Part shown: piece after piece, positions 9,085 through 18,303 of the stretch
Position numbering within the stretch: position 1 is the stretch's first letter
Layout of the letters: every line of letters begins with the position of its first letter
Source: Kuenenia sp039794105
Lineage (GTDB): Bacteria > Planctomycetota > Brocadiia > Brocadiales > Brocadiaceae
Reading direction: 5' to 3'
Length of the DNA: 64,000 bases
NCBI RefSeq assembly: GCF_039794105.1
Contig: NZ_JBDIWA010000009.1
Coordinates: 1-64,000, forward strand
The notes under the pieces: model-generated
The model's database searches: none
What the model was told of the DNA's origin: nothing
What the model saw: only the letters and a program-made list of their open reading frames with translations
Position numbers and translations under genes: made by a program

Positions 9085-9642
9085 ATGAAGAGATTTTCTA
9101 TTTTTATATCATTTATAATGTTCATCATTATCAGTAGCAATACTTTATTTGCTCAGGATGTATCAAATAAGGTGCAGTTGCTAGAAATTGTCATTTCAAA
9201 TCTGGTATCCCGGATAGAATCACTTGAGAAGCGCGTTAATGTGCTGGAAAAACAGCTTACGGGTGCTGCTGGTGTAGCAGCGCCATCCGGTGAAGCGCCG
9301 AAAAAAAAGATGGATGCTGAAGTGCATCGTGAGGATTTTGTTGCCGCACCTGTTATGGTGGGATATGAGGATCTTGGGAACGGATTTTTTGCCAGAAATG
9401 TACGTTTTAGTCCTTTTGGTGAAAACGTGTTATTAACAGGGGAAATCACAAACAAATCCGGCAAAAATTACCGCTTTGCAAAATTTAAATTAAGCATTTA
9501 CGATGACCGGGGCGTTTTTTTAAAAGAAGAGGAGTTTTCTATCCCTGATATTCCGAACGAAAGCACAGAATCTTTTGAATCGATGATTGTCGGATTACCA
9601 TCTGCTTTTATAAGTAAATATGAAATACGGTTCGCTAAATAA
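9085..9642 (+). CDS. Exported protein with coiled coil and FxLYD-like domain
   Basis: The 185-aa protein begins with a clear signal peptide (hydrophobic residues 5-20, cleavage likely after LFAQ near residue 24). Residues 30-60 form a heptad-rich coiled coil (LEIVISNLVSRIESLEKRV). The C-terminal 85 residues resemble an FxLYD domain: a beta-sandwich with GEITNKSGKNYRFAKFKL followed by IYDDRGVFLKEE. FxLYD domains occur in exported proteins of unknown function. GAGAGGAAACACAA before the ATG is a good ribosome site. No operon partner is evident. The function is unknown. Confidence 0.8.
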   Translation: MKRFSIFISFIMFIIISSNTLFAQDVSNKVQLLEIVISNLVSRIESLEKRVNVLEKQLTGAAGVAAPSGEAPKKKMDAEVHREDFVAAPVMVGYEDLGNGFFARNVRFSPFGENVLLTGEITNKSGKNYRFAKFKLSIYDDRGVFLKEEEFSIPDIPNESTESFESMIVGLPSAFISKYEIRFAK

Positions 9643-9760
9643 AATACCTCATTGAATAGCTCCGTCAGAGTAAACATTCATTAGCCGAGGGCACACAAAA
9701 GGGCATGAAAACATTTATTTATTTGGATATTTGACCCTACTTCCGTACCGATACTATACT

Positions 9761-10756
9761 CTAAAAACTGCGAGGTCGTCTATTTTTGATATACCAGTCA
9801 ATTGTCTTTTGCAAACCTTCTTCAAACAGCATCCTCGCTTTAAATCCGAATTCTTTTTCAGCTTTGGCCGTATCTAACCTTCGCCTTGGTTGACCATCGG
9901 GTTTTGAAGTATCCCAGACAACCCCTCCTTTGAAGTCTGTTAGTTTAGTAATCAATCCTACCAGATCTTTTATTGAAATCTCAAACCCTGCCCCAAGATT
10001 AACCGGGTCTGGTTTGTTATATTTTTCAGTGGCAAGGACAATCCCTTCCGCGGCATCTTCCACGTAAAGAAATTCCCGGGTGGGAGTACCTGTGCCCCAA
10101 ACGGTAATAGACGATTGAGATTGAGAACGTGAGGGTTCAAAGTGCCCGGCCTCCACCCCCACCGTAAAATATTTTGCTTCCACACATTTTCTTATAAGAG
10201 CCGGGATTACATGAGAAGATTCAAGATCGAAATTATCTCCAGGTCCGTAAAGGTTTACCGGTAGAAGATAAATCGCATTAAATTCATATTGTTGTCTGTA
10301 TGCCTGCGCCTGAACCAAAAGCATTTTCTTCGCCAATCCATAAGGTGCATTTGTTTCCTCCGGATAACCATCCCATAAATTCTCTTCTTTAAATGGTACA
10401 GGGGCAAATTTTGGATAAGCGCAAATCGTACCAATGGATACAAATTTTTCTATCCCTGCCTGTCTTCCAGCCTCCATCATTTGTACGCCCATCATCAGGT
10501 TGTCGTAAAAGAATTTCCCCGGACTCGCCTGGTTAGCGCCTATGCCGCCGACCCTTGCTGCAAGATGAATGACAATATCTGGCCTGGCATCCTTGTAAAG
10601 CCTTTTACAGGATTCATTTTCAACAAGATCGTAGTCTTTACTCCTTGGTACGAATATCTCTTTGCAGCCGCGCTCTTTTAGTTTTTCAATAACAAAGGAG
10701 CCGAGAAATCCGGCGCCGCCAGTGACAATTGTTCTTTTATTTACCCAGAAATCCAT
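9761..10756 (-). CDS. fcl: GDP-L-fucose synthase (NAD-dependent epimerase/dehydratase family)
   Basis: Converts GDP-4-keto-6-deoxymannose to GDP-L-fucose for surface polysaccharide. The Rossmann nucleotide motif TGGAGFLG is near residue 12 and the catalytic YxxxK is in NAPYGLAKKM near residue 137, with the preceding SIGTICAYP. The substrate-side motif GTPTREFLYVEDAA is intact. The length of 331 aa is slightly above the family's about 315. The excess is a polar insert near residues 200-220 (EAGHFEPSRSQSQSS) just before the ITVWGTGTP strand. It lies upstream, in minus orientation, of nothing related, but cysC precedes it on the same strand, so the two may share a transcript. No GDP-mannose dehydratase gene is present in the window. 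Confidence 0.92.
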   Translation of the reverse strand: MDFWVNKRTIVTGGAGFLGSFVIEKLKERGCKEIFVPRSKDYDLVENESCKRLYKDARPDIVIHLAARVGGIGANQASPGKFFYDNLMMGVQMMEAGRQAGIEKFVSIGTICAYPKFAPVPFKEENLWDGYPEETNAPYGLAKKMLLVQAQAYRQQYEFNAIYLLPVNLYGPGDNFDLESSHVIPALIRKCVEAKYFTVGVEAGHFEPSRSQSQSSITVWGTGTPTREFLYVEDAAEGIVLATEKYNKPDPVNLGAGFEISIKDLVGLITKLTDFKGGVVWDTSKPDGQPRRRLDTAKAEKEFGFKARMLFEEGLQKTIDWYIKNRRPRSF

Positions 10757-10891
10757 AATACTAAGAATGGATTATGAAGAGGTGGTTGCATTTCCATTCA
10801 GCCTCCCTTGAAATTAATGTGCTCTTAAGTGAAGGAGCAGAATCCGCATAAAGTTATGATTTTACGTAGAAAGAAAACTACATCCTTTTTT

Positions 10892-11503
10892 TCAGAAACG
10901 TACATACCCGTTTTCTTCGAGGTATTTTAAAATAGCCATGGTTGATTCTTCTACCGGCATTAGCGATGTATCAATGGTCAGCTCGGGGTTGGAGGGTTCC
11001 TCATAAGGCGCAGATATACCCGTAAATTCTTTTATTTCTCCAGCCCTGGCTTTTTTATAGAGACCTTTTACATCGCGTTGTTCGCACACGTTAATCGGAC
11101 ATTTTACATAAATTTCTATAAATTCCCCTTCGTTCTGCAATTTCCTCGCATTATCTCTGTCTTCTTTATAAGGAGAGATAAAGGCGGTTATTGTTATTAT
11201 ATTTGCGTCAGTAAAAAGTTTGGCGACCTCTCCAATACGCCGAATATTTTCTGCGCGGTCTTCGGGAGAAAACCCAAGGTTCTTATTAAGGCCGTGGCGT
11301 ATATTGTCGCCATCGAGGATATATGCCTGATGTTTATTTTCAACAAGAGCGTGTTCAAGCTCTACGGCAATGGTAGATTTCCCAGACCCAGAAAGACCCG
11401 TGAGCCAGATAGTGACTCCCTTTTGTTTCATCATCTCTATTCTGTGCGCCTTTGTAATCTTGCCATGATGCCATTTTATGTTCGTAGCCTTCTGGTCTGA
11501 CAT
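10892..11503 (-). CDS. cysC: Adenylylsulfate (APS) kinase
   Basis: Phosphorylates APS to PAPS. The P-loop GLSGSGKST lies near residues 35-43 and DGDNIRHGLNKNLGFSPEDRAENIRRIGEVAKLF is the family signature with the DGDN substrate motif. The FISPYKEDRDNAR and GLYKKARAGEIKEFTGISAPYE segments complete the active site. The length of 203 aa is normal for a stand-alone CysC. No sulfate adenylyltransferase or PAPS reductase gene is adjacent. Its neighbour on the same strand is GDP-fucose synthase, which could hint at supply of PAPS for sulfated sugars; that is an inference. Confidence 0.95.
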   Translation of the reverse strand: MSDQKATNIKWHHGKITKAHRIEMMKQKGVTIWLTGLSGSGKSTIAVELEHALVENKHQAYILDGDNIRHGLNKNLGFSPEDRAENIRRIGEVAKLFTDANIITITAFISPYKEDRDNARKLQNEGEFIEIYVKCPINVCEQRDVKGLYKKARAGEIKEFTGISAPYEEPSNPELTIDTSLMPVEESTMAILKYLEENGYVRF

Positions 11504-11955
11504 TTCATCTCCTTATTGATAAGCGAAAGTATTAAATAATTAAAGTATGAGCCCCCTGCTGGCGACCAAATAAATTCATGGATTCAGACGGCAAGAACCC
11601 GCCGTGATTGACTCATTTGAATTTGAAAATGTTGCGTGACTGTTGCACTTGTTGGCAGTAATTTCATGCTGCACGGTTGAAAACAAATTTCCAAACAAGA
11701 TAAATGTTTTATGGAGTACATAATTGATAAAATGAAGTTTTGTAAATACTATAGAACCTATTGTAAAAATGCAAACTTTTTTCACCTGTATTTGTCGCAG
11801 AATAAGAATAGTTGGAGGTTTTTTCCCTGAAGAATGTTCTCTTTCATTCTGACAAATATTTGATACTATGAGATTACGCTTCGTTTTCGGTAAAAGCAGT
11901 AAACGTGTATTAACAAATATCTTCAAAATTACAACATGTAAGGAGGGGCGCGAGT
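11504..11955. other. Intergenic region between divergent cysC and msrA
   Basis: About 450 AT-rich bases. A minus-strand frame of 116 codons (11576-11926) exists but has no recognisable family, no ribosome site and a composition like non-coding DNA, so it is not called. The only clear signal is the ribosome site AAGGAGGG (11940-11947) in front of msrA. Confidence 0.55.
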
Positions 11956-12588
11956 ATGAATAATTATTTGATTCCGTTATTTATATTAATTGTTTTAGGA
12001 ATAAATGGCGCATTGTGTGGTGAAAGTAAAAATAGCGATAGTGATACAACTCATGAAAAATATGAAAGGGCTACCTTTGCCGGGGGTTGTTTTTGGTGTA
12101 TGCAGCATCCCTTCGACCAATTAGAGGGCGTGATTTCCACTGCTGTAGGATATACCGGCGGCAATGTTGAGAATCCTGCCTATGAGGAGGTATCTTCCGG
12201 CAGGACGGGCCATGCAGAAGCGATAGAGATCCGGTATGACCCCTCGCTCATTTCTTACGCGTCTCTTTTGCAAGTATTTTGGAGAAATATTGATCCTACT
12301 GCAATGAACAGGCAATTTGCTGACGTAGGGTCTCAATACCGAACGGCAATCTTTTATCATACGGAGGAACAGAAAAATCTTGCCGAGTCGTCAAAAAAAG
12401 AGTTGGAGAAATCGGGAAAATTTAATAAGCCAATTGTCACGGAAATTGTGCCTGCTTCGGCATTTTACAAGGCGGAAGATTATCATCAGAAATATTATGA
12501 GAAAAACCCGACACAGTACAACAAGTATAAATATGGATCTGGAAGGGAGCGGTATTTAAAAGAGACGTGGGAAAAGGACGCAAAGTAA
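11956..12588 (+). CDS. msrA: Peptide-methionine (S)-S-oxide reductase, exported
   Basis: Repairs methionine-S-sulfoxide in proteins. The catalytic motif GCFWC (with the nucleophilic Cys) lies near residues 43-47, followed by the family block VGYTGGNVENPAYEEVSSGRTGHAEA. The IDPTAMNRQFADVGSQYRTAIF block is conserved. Residues 1-22 are a signal peptide (hydrophobic core LIPLFILIVLGINGALC), so the enzyme probably works in the periplasm or other extracytoplasmic compartment. It has no fused MsrB domain. The strong AAGGAGGG ribosome site sets the start. It is a single gene convergent with glmS. Confidence 0.96.
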   Translation: MNNYLIPLFILIVLGINGALCGESKNSDSDTTHEKYERATFAGGCFWCMQHPFDQLEGVISTAVGYTGGNVENPAYEEVSSGRTGHAEAIEIRYDPSLISYASLLQVFWRNIDPTAMNRQFADVGSQYRTAIFYHTEEQKNLAESSKKELEKSGKFNKPIVTEIVPASAFYKAEDYHQKYYEKNPTQYNKYKYGSGRERYLKETWEKDAK

Positions 12589-12632
12589 AATAGCGTTTCT
12601 CTGTGTTCTTCAATGAAATAGTGTTTTTTGTT

Positions 12633-14459
12633 TTATTCTACCGTCACGCTCTTTGCCAGATTTCTTGGTTTGTCCACATCGCAACCACGTAAGACTGCCA
12701 TATGGTATGCAAGTAATTGGAGGGGAATTACCGAAAGAATTGGTATCAGAACGCCTGTAGTTTCCGGGATATGGAATACATGATCAACCTTTTTGGCAAT
12801 TTCTCTGTCACCTTCCGTTGCAATTGCAATGACTTTTCCACCCCTTGATTTCACTTCTTCAATGTTGTTGAGTATTTTTCCATACGTACTGTCTTTTGTT
12901 GCGATAAATATTACCGGCATATTTTTGTCAATAAGGGCAATGGGGCCGTGTTTCATTTCAGCCGCGGGATAGCCCTCTGCGTGGATATATGAGATTTCCT
13001 TTAATTTAAGGGCGCCCTCAAGCGCTACGGGATAGTTGAATCCTCTACCAAGATAGAGGGCGTGGTTAGTGTGTTTGTAGATTTTCGCGATTTCACCTAT
13101 TTCCTTTTCTCTGTCGAGAATGGTTTGTATCTTATCAGGGATAGTCCTGATGGCGGAAATCATTTCAGGCGGAATGGCATAGTCTTTGTTTTTCAGGAGC
13201 AGCAGGTAAAGGGAAAACAAATAGAACGCGGCTATCTGTGCAGTAAATGCCTTTGTGGATGCAACCCCTATTTCCGGGCCGATATGCAGGTAAATTCCCG
13301 ATCCTGCCTCACGGGCAATGCTGCTTCCGACAACATTGCAGATAGACAGCATTGCTGCCCCCTTTCCCTTTGCCTGGCGCATAGCCGCCAATGTATCCGC
13401 TGTTTCCCCCGATTGACTGATGGCGATTACTATGGTGTTCTTTTCTATAATGGGATTACGATAACGAAATTCAGATGCATATTCCACTTCGACGGGAAGC
13501 CTGACCAACTCTTCCAGCATATACTCTCCGACCAATCCGGCATGCCAGGACGTTCCGCACGCAATAATGATAATCCGTTTTGCTTCTAAAAGTTCTTTTT
13601 CCCGGTTAATGAGCCCGCCTAATTTTATCGGACCGCGGTTTCCGTCCACCCTACCTCTCATAAGGTTGAGGAGCGCCTGGGGCTGTTCGTGGATTTCTTT
13701 CAGCATGAAGTGTTTGTAACCGCCTTTTTCGATCATATCAATATTCCACAACACCTCTTCCGTTTTTTTATAGGTAGGGATATTTTGTATGGTCTTTGTT
13801 TTGTAACCTTCGGGAGTGAGGATTGCTATCTCATTATCATCCAGGTACATTACTTCCCGTGTATGTTCCAGTGAGGCGGACACGTCAGAAGTAATGAAAT
13901 ATTCATGGTCGCCAATCCCCAGTATTAACGGCGATCCATTTCTTGCCGCTACGATTTTTTCGGGATCTTTTGAAGAAATAGCTGCAAGTCCATACGTTCC
14001 TTCCACTTTCTTCAGGGCTTCCATGACAGCGGTTTCAAGATTATCCCGGTAATGTTCCTCGATAAGATGTGCCAGCACCTCGGTATCTGTTTGGCTTTTG
14101 AATGTATGGCCGTTTTGCTGCAATTTTAGTTTCAAATAGTCATAATTCTCAATGATCCCATTATGCACCACTGCGATTTCGTTATGGCAATCAAAGTGGG
14201 GATGCGCATTTTCAAAAGTCGGTGCACCATGGGTCGCCCATCGTGTATGAACAATCCCTGCATGTGAAATACAGGCATGACCACTTAATTTTTCTTCCAG
14301 CATTGCAATTTTTCCAACAGCCTTCTCGCAGCGCAGGGAACCGTTTTCAAAAAAGGCAATCCCGGAAGAATCATAGCCGCGATATTCCAGCCTTTTGATG
14401 CCATGCATCAAAACATTGAGGGCATTTTTAGGTCCAATATACCCGACAATTCCACACAT
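12633..14459 (-). CDS. glmS: Glutamine--fructose-6-phosphate aminotransferase (isomerizing)
   Basis: Makes glucosamine-6-phosphate, the first committed step to UDP-GlcNAc. Cys2 of MCGIVGYIG is the N-terminal amidotransferase nucleophile, with HTRWATHGAP and the glutamine-site residues following. Two SIS isomerase domains occupy the second half (SQSGETADTLAAMRQAK, then ALKLKEISYIHAEGYPAAEMKHGPIALI). The C terminus DKPRNLAKSVTVE is the canonical tail. The 608-aa length is standard. Only 20 bases separate it from lpxD upstream, so the two are likely one transcript feeding UDP-GlcNAc to lipid A. There is no room for a glmS ribozyme leader. Confidence 0.98.
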   Translation of the reverse strand: MCGIVGYIGPKNALNVLMHGIKRLEYRGYDSSGIAFFENGSLRCEKAVGKIAMLEEKLSGHACISHAGIVHTRWATHGAPTFENAHPHFDCHNEIAVVHNGIIENYDYLKLKLQQNGHTFKSQTDTEVLAHLIEEHYRDNLETAVMEALKKVEGTYGLAAISSKDPEKIVAARNGSPLILGIGDHEYFITSDVSASLEHTREVMYLDDNEIAILTPEGYKTKTIQNIPTYKKTEEVLWNIDMIEKGGYKHFMLKEIHEQPQALLNLMRGRVDGNRGPIKLGGLINREKELLEAKRIIIIACGTSWHAGLVGEYMLEELVRLPVEVEYASEFRYRNPIIEKNTIVIAISQSGETADTLAAMRQAKGKGAAMLSICNVVGSSIAREAGSGIYLHIGPEIGVASTKAFTAQIAAFYLFSLYLLLLKNKDYAIPPEMISAIRTIPDKIQTILDREKEIGEIAKIYKHTNHALYLGRGFNYPVALEGALKLKEISYIHAEGYPAAEMKHGPIALIDKNMPVIFIATKDSTYGKILNNIEEVKSRGGKVIAIATEGDREIAKKVDHVFHIPETTGVLIPILSVIPLQLLAYHMAVLRGCDVDKPRNLAKSVTVE

Positions 14460-14479
14460 ATACGATTTCCTCTCCTGGG

Positions 14480-15487
14480 TTACGATGTATGCATTACTTT
14501 TTTAATCGCCTGATACATTTCGGGCAGTTTTCTCAATAACACCTGTATTCGCTTTTCTTCATGTATCGCCTTTGCCGGAGCACCCCAGACAACAGCGCCC
14601 GGTTTGAGGCTTTTATAGACCTTCGATCCTCCCCCGATAACGCAATTATCCCCGATTATTGCATGGTCAGTAATGCCTACGTCTTCGGCAACCATAACAT
14701 TTTTACCGATTTTTACGCTGCCGGCAATTTTTGCATAGCCTACAAGCATTGTATTATCCCCGATTTCCACATTATGCGCGATATGCGAATGATTGTCTAT
14801 TTTTACGCCGTTTCCGATGATTGTTTTATCAATGGCGGCGCGGCAAACAGTTACCATTGATCCGATTTCTACATCATCACCAATTTCCACCGTTCCGATT
14901 TGGGGGATCTTGATGTGCTTTTTTTCCATTTGCAGATAACCGAAACCATCATCGCCAATAACACTGTTACAATGAATAATTACCCTTCTGCCAATACTAC
15001 ATTTTTCCCTGATAGAGACATTCGCATAAATAAGGGCATTGTCTCCGATCTTGCAATCCTTTCCAATAAACGTACCGGGATAAATGACAACATTGTTTCC
15101 AATTACAGCGTTATCTTCTATCACAACATACGCGCCAATAGACGCATCCTTGCCAATTGCAGCGCTGCTGCTGATAATTGCAGAAGGATGGATGATTGCC
15201 TGGCGGGCAAATCTCTTTTTTGCAGCATCGCCCAGGAGGAGGGTAAATGCAAAAAACGGATTTTGCAGTATGATGCAGGGTTTTTTTAAGGCGGGAATTT
15301 CCCGATGTACTACAAATGCAGAAGCCTGAGAAGACTGAGACTGCCTGATGAGCGTATCATTTTTAACAAAAGAAATATCACCTTCCCTCGCATTTTCAAT
15401 GCCGGCAATACCGGTAATAACGGTTCCCCCCTCGCCAAGGATTTTGCCACCTATGATTGATTGAATTTGGTGTAGGGTGTATTTCAT
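14480..15487 (-). CDS. lpxD: UDP-3-O-(3-hydroxyacyl)glucosamine N-acyltransferase
   Basis: Third enzyme of lipid A synthesis; transfers the second 3-hydroxyacyl chain from ACP. The N-terminal domain (LHQIQSIIGG...GIAGIENAREGDISFV) is the uridine-binding part. Residues about 95-310 are a long series of hexapeptide repeats (left-handed beta helix, e.g. IGKDASIGAYVVIEDNAVIG). The catalytic His falls in the DNHSHIAHNVEIGDN segment. The length of 335 aa is normal. Its presence indicates an LPS-type outer membrane. The gene is followed by glmS and preceded by a repeat-rich gap that separates it from the fab operon. Confidence 0.96.
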   Translation of the reverse strand: MKYTLHQIQSIIGGKILGEGGTVITGIAGIENAREGDISFVKNDTLIRQSQSSQASAFVVHREIPALKKPCIILQNPFFAFTLLLGDAAKKRFARQAIIHPSAIISSSAAIGKDASIGAYVVIEDNAVIGNNVVIYPGTFIGKDCKIGDNALIYANVSIREKCSIGRRVIIHCNSVIGDDGFGYLQMEKKHIKIPQIGTVEIGDDVEIGSMVTVCRAAIDKTIIGNGVKIDNHSHIAHNVEIGDNTMLVGYAKIAGSVKIGKNVMVAEDVGITDHAIIGDNCVIGGGSKVYKSLKPGAVVWGAPAKAIHEEKRIQVLLRKLPEMYQAIKKVMHTS

Positions 15488-15663
15488 GATGTATGGACAA
15501 AGAAGCCTATTTTTCTAAAAATATTTAAAGACTTCCGTTATTAAATTATTTCACTAATTCAAAGAAAACACATGACGTGATGAAAAATCGGTTTAAAATT
15601 GATGTAAACAAAAAACGAAATATATTGACAGGGGAATGATTGCGGAGTGTTGATACGTTCATA

Positions 15664-15700
15664 TGACAATTGACAATTGACAATTGATAATTGATAATTG
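15664..15700. repeat. Heptamer tandem array (TGACAAT/TGATAAT)
   Basis: Three TGACAAT units run directly into two TGATAAT units, all 7 bp, in the gap between fabF and lpxD. It is one of several degenerate heptamer arrays in the window. Confidence 0.85.
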
Positions 15701-15703
15701 TCC

Positions 15704-15754
15704 AAACAAATTCTAATGACAAAATGCAAATCATTTTGTCATTAGAATTTGTTT
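15704..15754. repeat. Perfect 23-bp inverted repeat hairpin
   Basis: The arms at 15704-15726 and 15732-15754 are exact reverse complements (AAACAAATTCTAATGACAAA... on the left) around a 5-base loop CAAAT. It lies downstream of fabF on the minus strand, 100 bases beyond the stop. No T-run follows, so it is not a standard terminator. The arm sequence recurs singly at 25514 and 63376. The rest of 15488-15853 holds no gene. Confidence 0.85.
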
Positions 15755-15853
15755 CGTATTTCATGATTCGAATTTCACGAATAAGTATTTTGACAAAAAG
15801 TGCAAAGAAATAACTTTTAAGGAACTATTGTTCCGCTTTTAATACATTATATT

Positions 15854-17098
15854 TTATACTTTGCCAAGTATGATGGTCGCATTATGTCCACCAAAGCCAA
15901 ATGAATTAGATAGTGTCTTCTGAATCTTTTTTTCGCGTGCTTCGTTAGGAACAAAATCAAGTCCAGAGCACTGCGGATCAGGGGTTTCATAATTTATTGT
16001 TGGGGGAATAATTCCCTCATTCAGTGCAAACGCACAAATGATAATTTCTACGCTTCCCGAAGCACCAAGCTGGTGTCCTAGCATAGACTTGGTAGAACTC
16101 ACGGGAATTTTTGAGGCATGGTCGCCAAAAACCTTCTTAATGGCCACCACCTCTATCTGATCTCCAAGCGGAGTAGACGTCGCATGGGCGTTTATGTAAT
16201 CTATAGATTCAGCGCCGCATCCGGCGTCGTTTAGAGCATGTGCCATGCACCGTATCGCTCCCTCGCCGTTGCTATTGGGAGCTGCAATATGGTATGCATC
16301 AGCAGTCATTCCGTATCCCAATATCTCCGCATAGATTGTTGCCCCTCTTTTTTTGGCAGCCTCCAGTTCTTCGATAACGACTATTCCCGCCCCTTCAGAG
16401 ATGACAAAGCCGTCACGGTTTTTATCAAATGGACGGCTTGCTTTCTGCGGTTCACTATTGTGGGTAGACAATGCCTTCATTGCGCCAAACCCGGCTACAG
16501 CTAAAGGGGTAATAACCGCCTCAGAACTTCCTGTAATCATGATGTCTGCGTCGCCTCTCTGAATTACCCGCACTGCTTCCCCTATGGAGATTACCCCTGT
16601 TGTGCAAGCGGCAACTACTGCAAAATTAGGGCCTCTTAAACCATACCGGATTGCCGCATGTGCGGAAGCTGCGTTCGCCATTAGTTTAGGAACCATGAAA
16701 GGGGAAACCCTTGACGGCCCTTTATTTAACAGATTTTTGTGTTGCGCCTCAAATTCCAAAAGACCACCCATACCGGACCCTATAAAGACACCAACACGCG
16801 CGGTATCGATTGCGTCAAAGTTTAAACCCGCATCTGTTACTGCAATATCGGTCGCCGCTATCGCGAATTGTGAAAATCTGTCCAGTCTCCTGGCCTCTTT
16901 GGTATCAAGCCACTCTGCCGGGTTAAAATCGCTTACTTCGCCGCCAAATTTCACCTCAAATACAGTAGTATCAAAAGAAGTAATGGGTTTAATGCCGCTT
17001 TCACCGTTGCACAATGCAGACCAGAGTTCCTTTTTTTCTCTCCCCAGAGAAGTTATTGCTCCGGTCCCCGTAATGACGACCCTTTTTCTTCCATGCAT
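15854..17098 (-). CDS. fabF: Beta-ketoacyl-ACP synthase II
   Basis: Elongating condensing enzyme of type II fatty acid synthesis. The nucleophilic Cys is in VVAACTTGV near residue 165; the two catalytic histidines are in YINAHATSTPLGD and LGHQLGASGSVE. The C-terminal NSFGFGGHNATIILGKV is typical. The length of 414 aa is normal. The start ATG at 17098 immediately follows the acpP stop, so the two genes are translationally coupled. It is the last gene of the rpmF-plsX-fabH-fabD-acpP-fabF run; no fabG or fabZ gene is in the run, so the reductase and dehydratase are encoded elsewhere. Confidence 0.98.
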   Translation of the reverse strand: MHGRKRVVITGTGAITSLGREKKELWSALCNGESGIKPITSFDTTVFEVKFGGEVSDFNPAEWLDTKEARRLDRFSQFAIAATDIAVTDAGLNFDAIDTARVGVFIGSGMGGLLEFEAQHKNLLNKGPSRVSPFMVPKLMANAASAHAAIRYGLRGPNFAVVAACTTGVISIGEAVRVIQRGDADIMITGSSEAVITPLAVAGFGAMKALSTHNSEPQKASRPFDKNRDGFVISEGAGIVVIEELEAAKKRGATIYAEILGYGMTADAYHIAAPNSNGEGAIRCMAHALNDAGCGAESIDYINAHATSTPLGDQIEVVAIKKVFGDHASKIPVSSTKSMLGHQLGASGSVEIIICAFALNEGIIPPTINYETPDPQCSGLDFVPNEAREKKIQKTLSNSFGFGGHNATIILGKV

Positions 17099-17332
17099 TT
17101 ATTTGTGTTCCTCTATATATTTAACTGCATCTCCCACCGTACGTATTTTTTCAGCATCTTCATCAGGAATATTCATATCAAAGGCGTCTTCAAATTCCAT
17201 AATTAGTTCCACTGTATCGAGCGAATCTGCGCCTAAATCATTGATAAAGGATGTTTCAGGTGTTATCTGTTCCGCTTTTACCCCCATTTGTTTTGTGATA
17301 ATTTCTCTTACTTTTTCTCCGACGGACGTCAC
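17099..17332 (-). CDS. acpP: Acyl carrier protein
   Basis: A 77-aa acidic four-helix protein carrying acyl intermediates. The phosphopantetheine attachment serine is in GADSLDTVELIMEFE near residue 37. The N terminus VGEKVREIITKQMGV and the C terminus TVGDAVKYIEEHK match the family. The ribosome site AACAAGGAGGT precedes the ATG. It lies between fabD and fabF in the canonical order; fabG, which usually sits between fabD and acpP, is missing. Confidence 0.98.
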   Translation of the reverse strand: MTSVGEKVREIITKQMGVKAEQITPETSFINDLGADSLDTVELIMEFEDAFDMNIPDEDAEKIRTVGDAVKYIEEHK

Positions 17333-17376
17333 GATTTTTACCTCCTTGTTAAAGACAATTCAAATTTATTGCGCAA

Positions 17377-18297
17377 TTAAAGATCTGCTATTGTGCTAAC
17401 ACTTTTGACTTGCTGAGCAGGATCAATTTTTTTCATAAGTCCCGACAAGGTTTTTCCAGGCCCTATTTCATAAAATTGAGAAAATCCATCCTGTATCAGT
17501 TTCTGCATAGATTGATACCATTTGACAGGACTGTTTAGCTGTTTTATCAGAGCTGTTCTTATTTCCTCCGGATTGGAAACATACTCTGCGTTAATGTTTG
17601 CAACTACGGGAATTCCGGGTTTTGAGATAACCGTTGATTCCAGTTCGGAATAAAGCTTGTCACTGGCAGGAGTCATTAGGCCGGAATGAAATGCACCCTG
17701 CACTTTTAGCGGGATTACCATCCTGGCGCCTCTTCCTTTTGCCAATAGAGCCGCCCGTTCCAGTACATTTGATTCTCCTGATATTACTACCTGTCCAGGG
17801 CTATTATAATTTGCGGCGCAGATTACACCAAACGGTTTCAATTCCCTGCAAATATGTTCTATTTTATCATCTTCCAGTCCAATGACAGAAGCCATTCCTC
17901 CGGAACTTTTCTCACAGGCCTCCTGCATATATGTACCACGCTTATACACCAGTTTTACCGCATCTGCAAAAGCAACAGAACCTGCCGATACATGTGCGGT
18001 GTATTCCCCCAAGCTCAGCCCGGCAACCGCATCACAGGTGGTTTTCTCAAAAAAAGAAATTTCCTTCAACACTTCAAGTATTGCAATGGAAGTCACCAAT
18101 ATAGCCGGCTGACTAAGAGACGTCTTGTTTAATTCCTCCTGATTTCCCTCAAAACATAAAGATGCAAGGTCAAATCCTAACGCATCATTTGCCTGGTTGT
18201 AAATTTCGCGAGCTTCTTTGTATTCATTGTAAAAATCTTTCCCCATGCCCACCAATTGGGTACCCTGGCCGGGGAAAAGAAAGGCTGTTTTCCGCAT
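17377..18297 (-). CDS. fabD: Malonyl-CoA--ACP transacylase
   Basis: Loads malonyl groups onto ACP. The nucleophile elbow GLSLGEYTA gives the catalytic serine near residue 93, and the partner histidine is in the QGAFHSGLM segment near residue 202. The N terminus FLFPGQGTQLVGMGKDF is the family signature. The 306-aa length is usual. It is 6 bases downstream of fabH and 44 upstream of acpP on the minus strand, within the lipid operon. Confidence 0.98.
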   Translation of the reverse strand: MRKTAFLFPGQGTQLVGMGKDFYNEYKEAREIYNQANDALGFDLASLCFEGNQEELNKTSLSQPAILVTSIAILEVLKEISFFEKTTCDAVAGLSLGEYTAHVSAGSVAFADAVKLVYKRGTYMQEACEKSSGGMASVIGLEDDKIEHICRELKPFGVICAANYNSPGQVVISGESNVLERAALLAKGRGARMVIPLKVQGAFHSGLMTPASDKLYSELESTVISKPGIPVVANINAEYVSNPEEIRTALIKQLNSPVKWYQSMQKLIQDGFSQFYEIGPGKTLSGLMKKIDPAQQVKSVSTIADL

Positions 18298-18303
18298 AAT
18301 ACT

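Noticed and set aside
11576..11926. 116-codon minus-strand frame between cysC and msrA
   Set aside because: No family resemblance, no ribosome site, composition of AT-rich spacer.
14460..14479. glmS ribozyme in front of glmS
   Set aside because: Only 20 bases separate lpxD and glmS, too short for the ribozyme.
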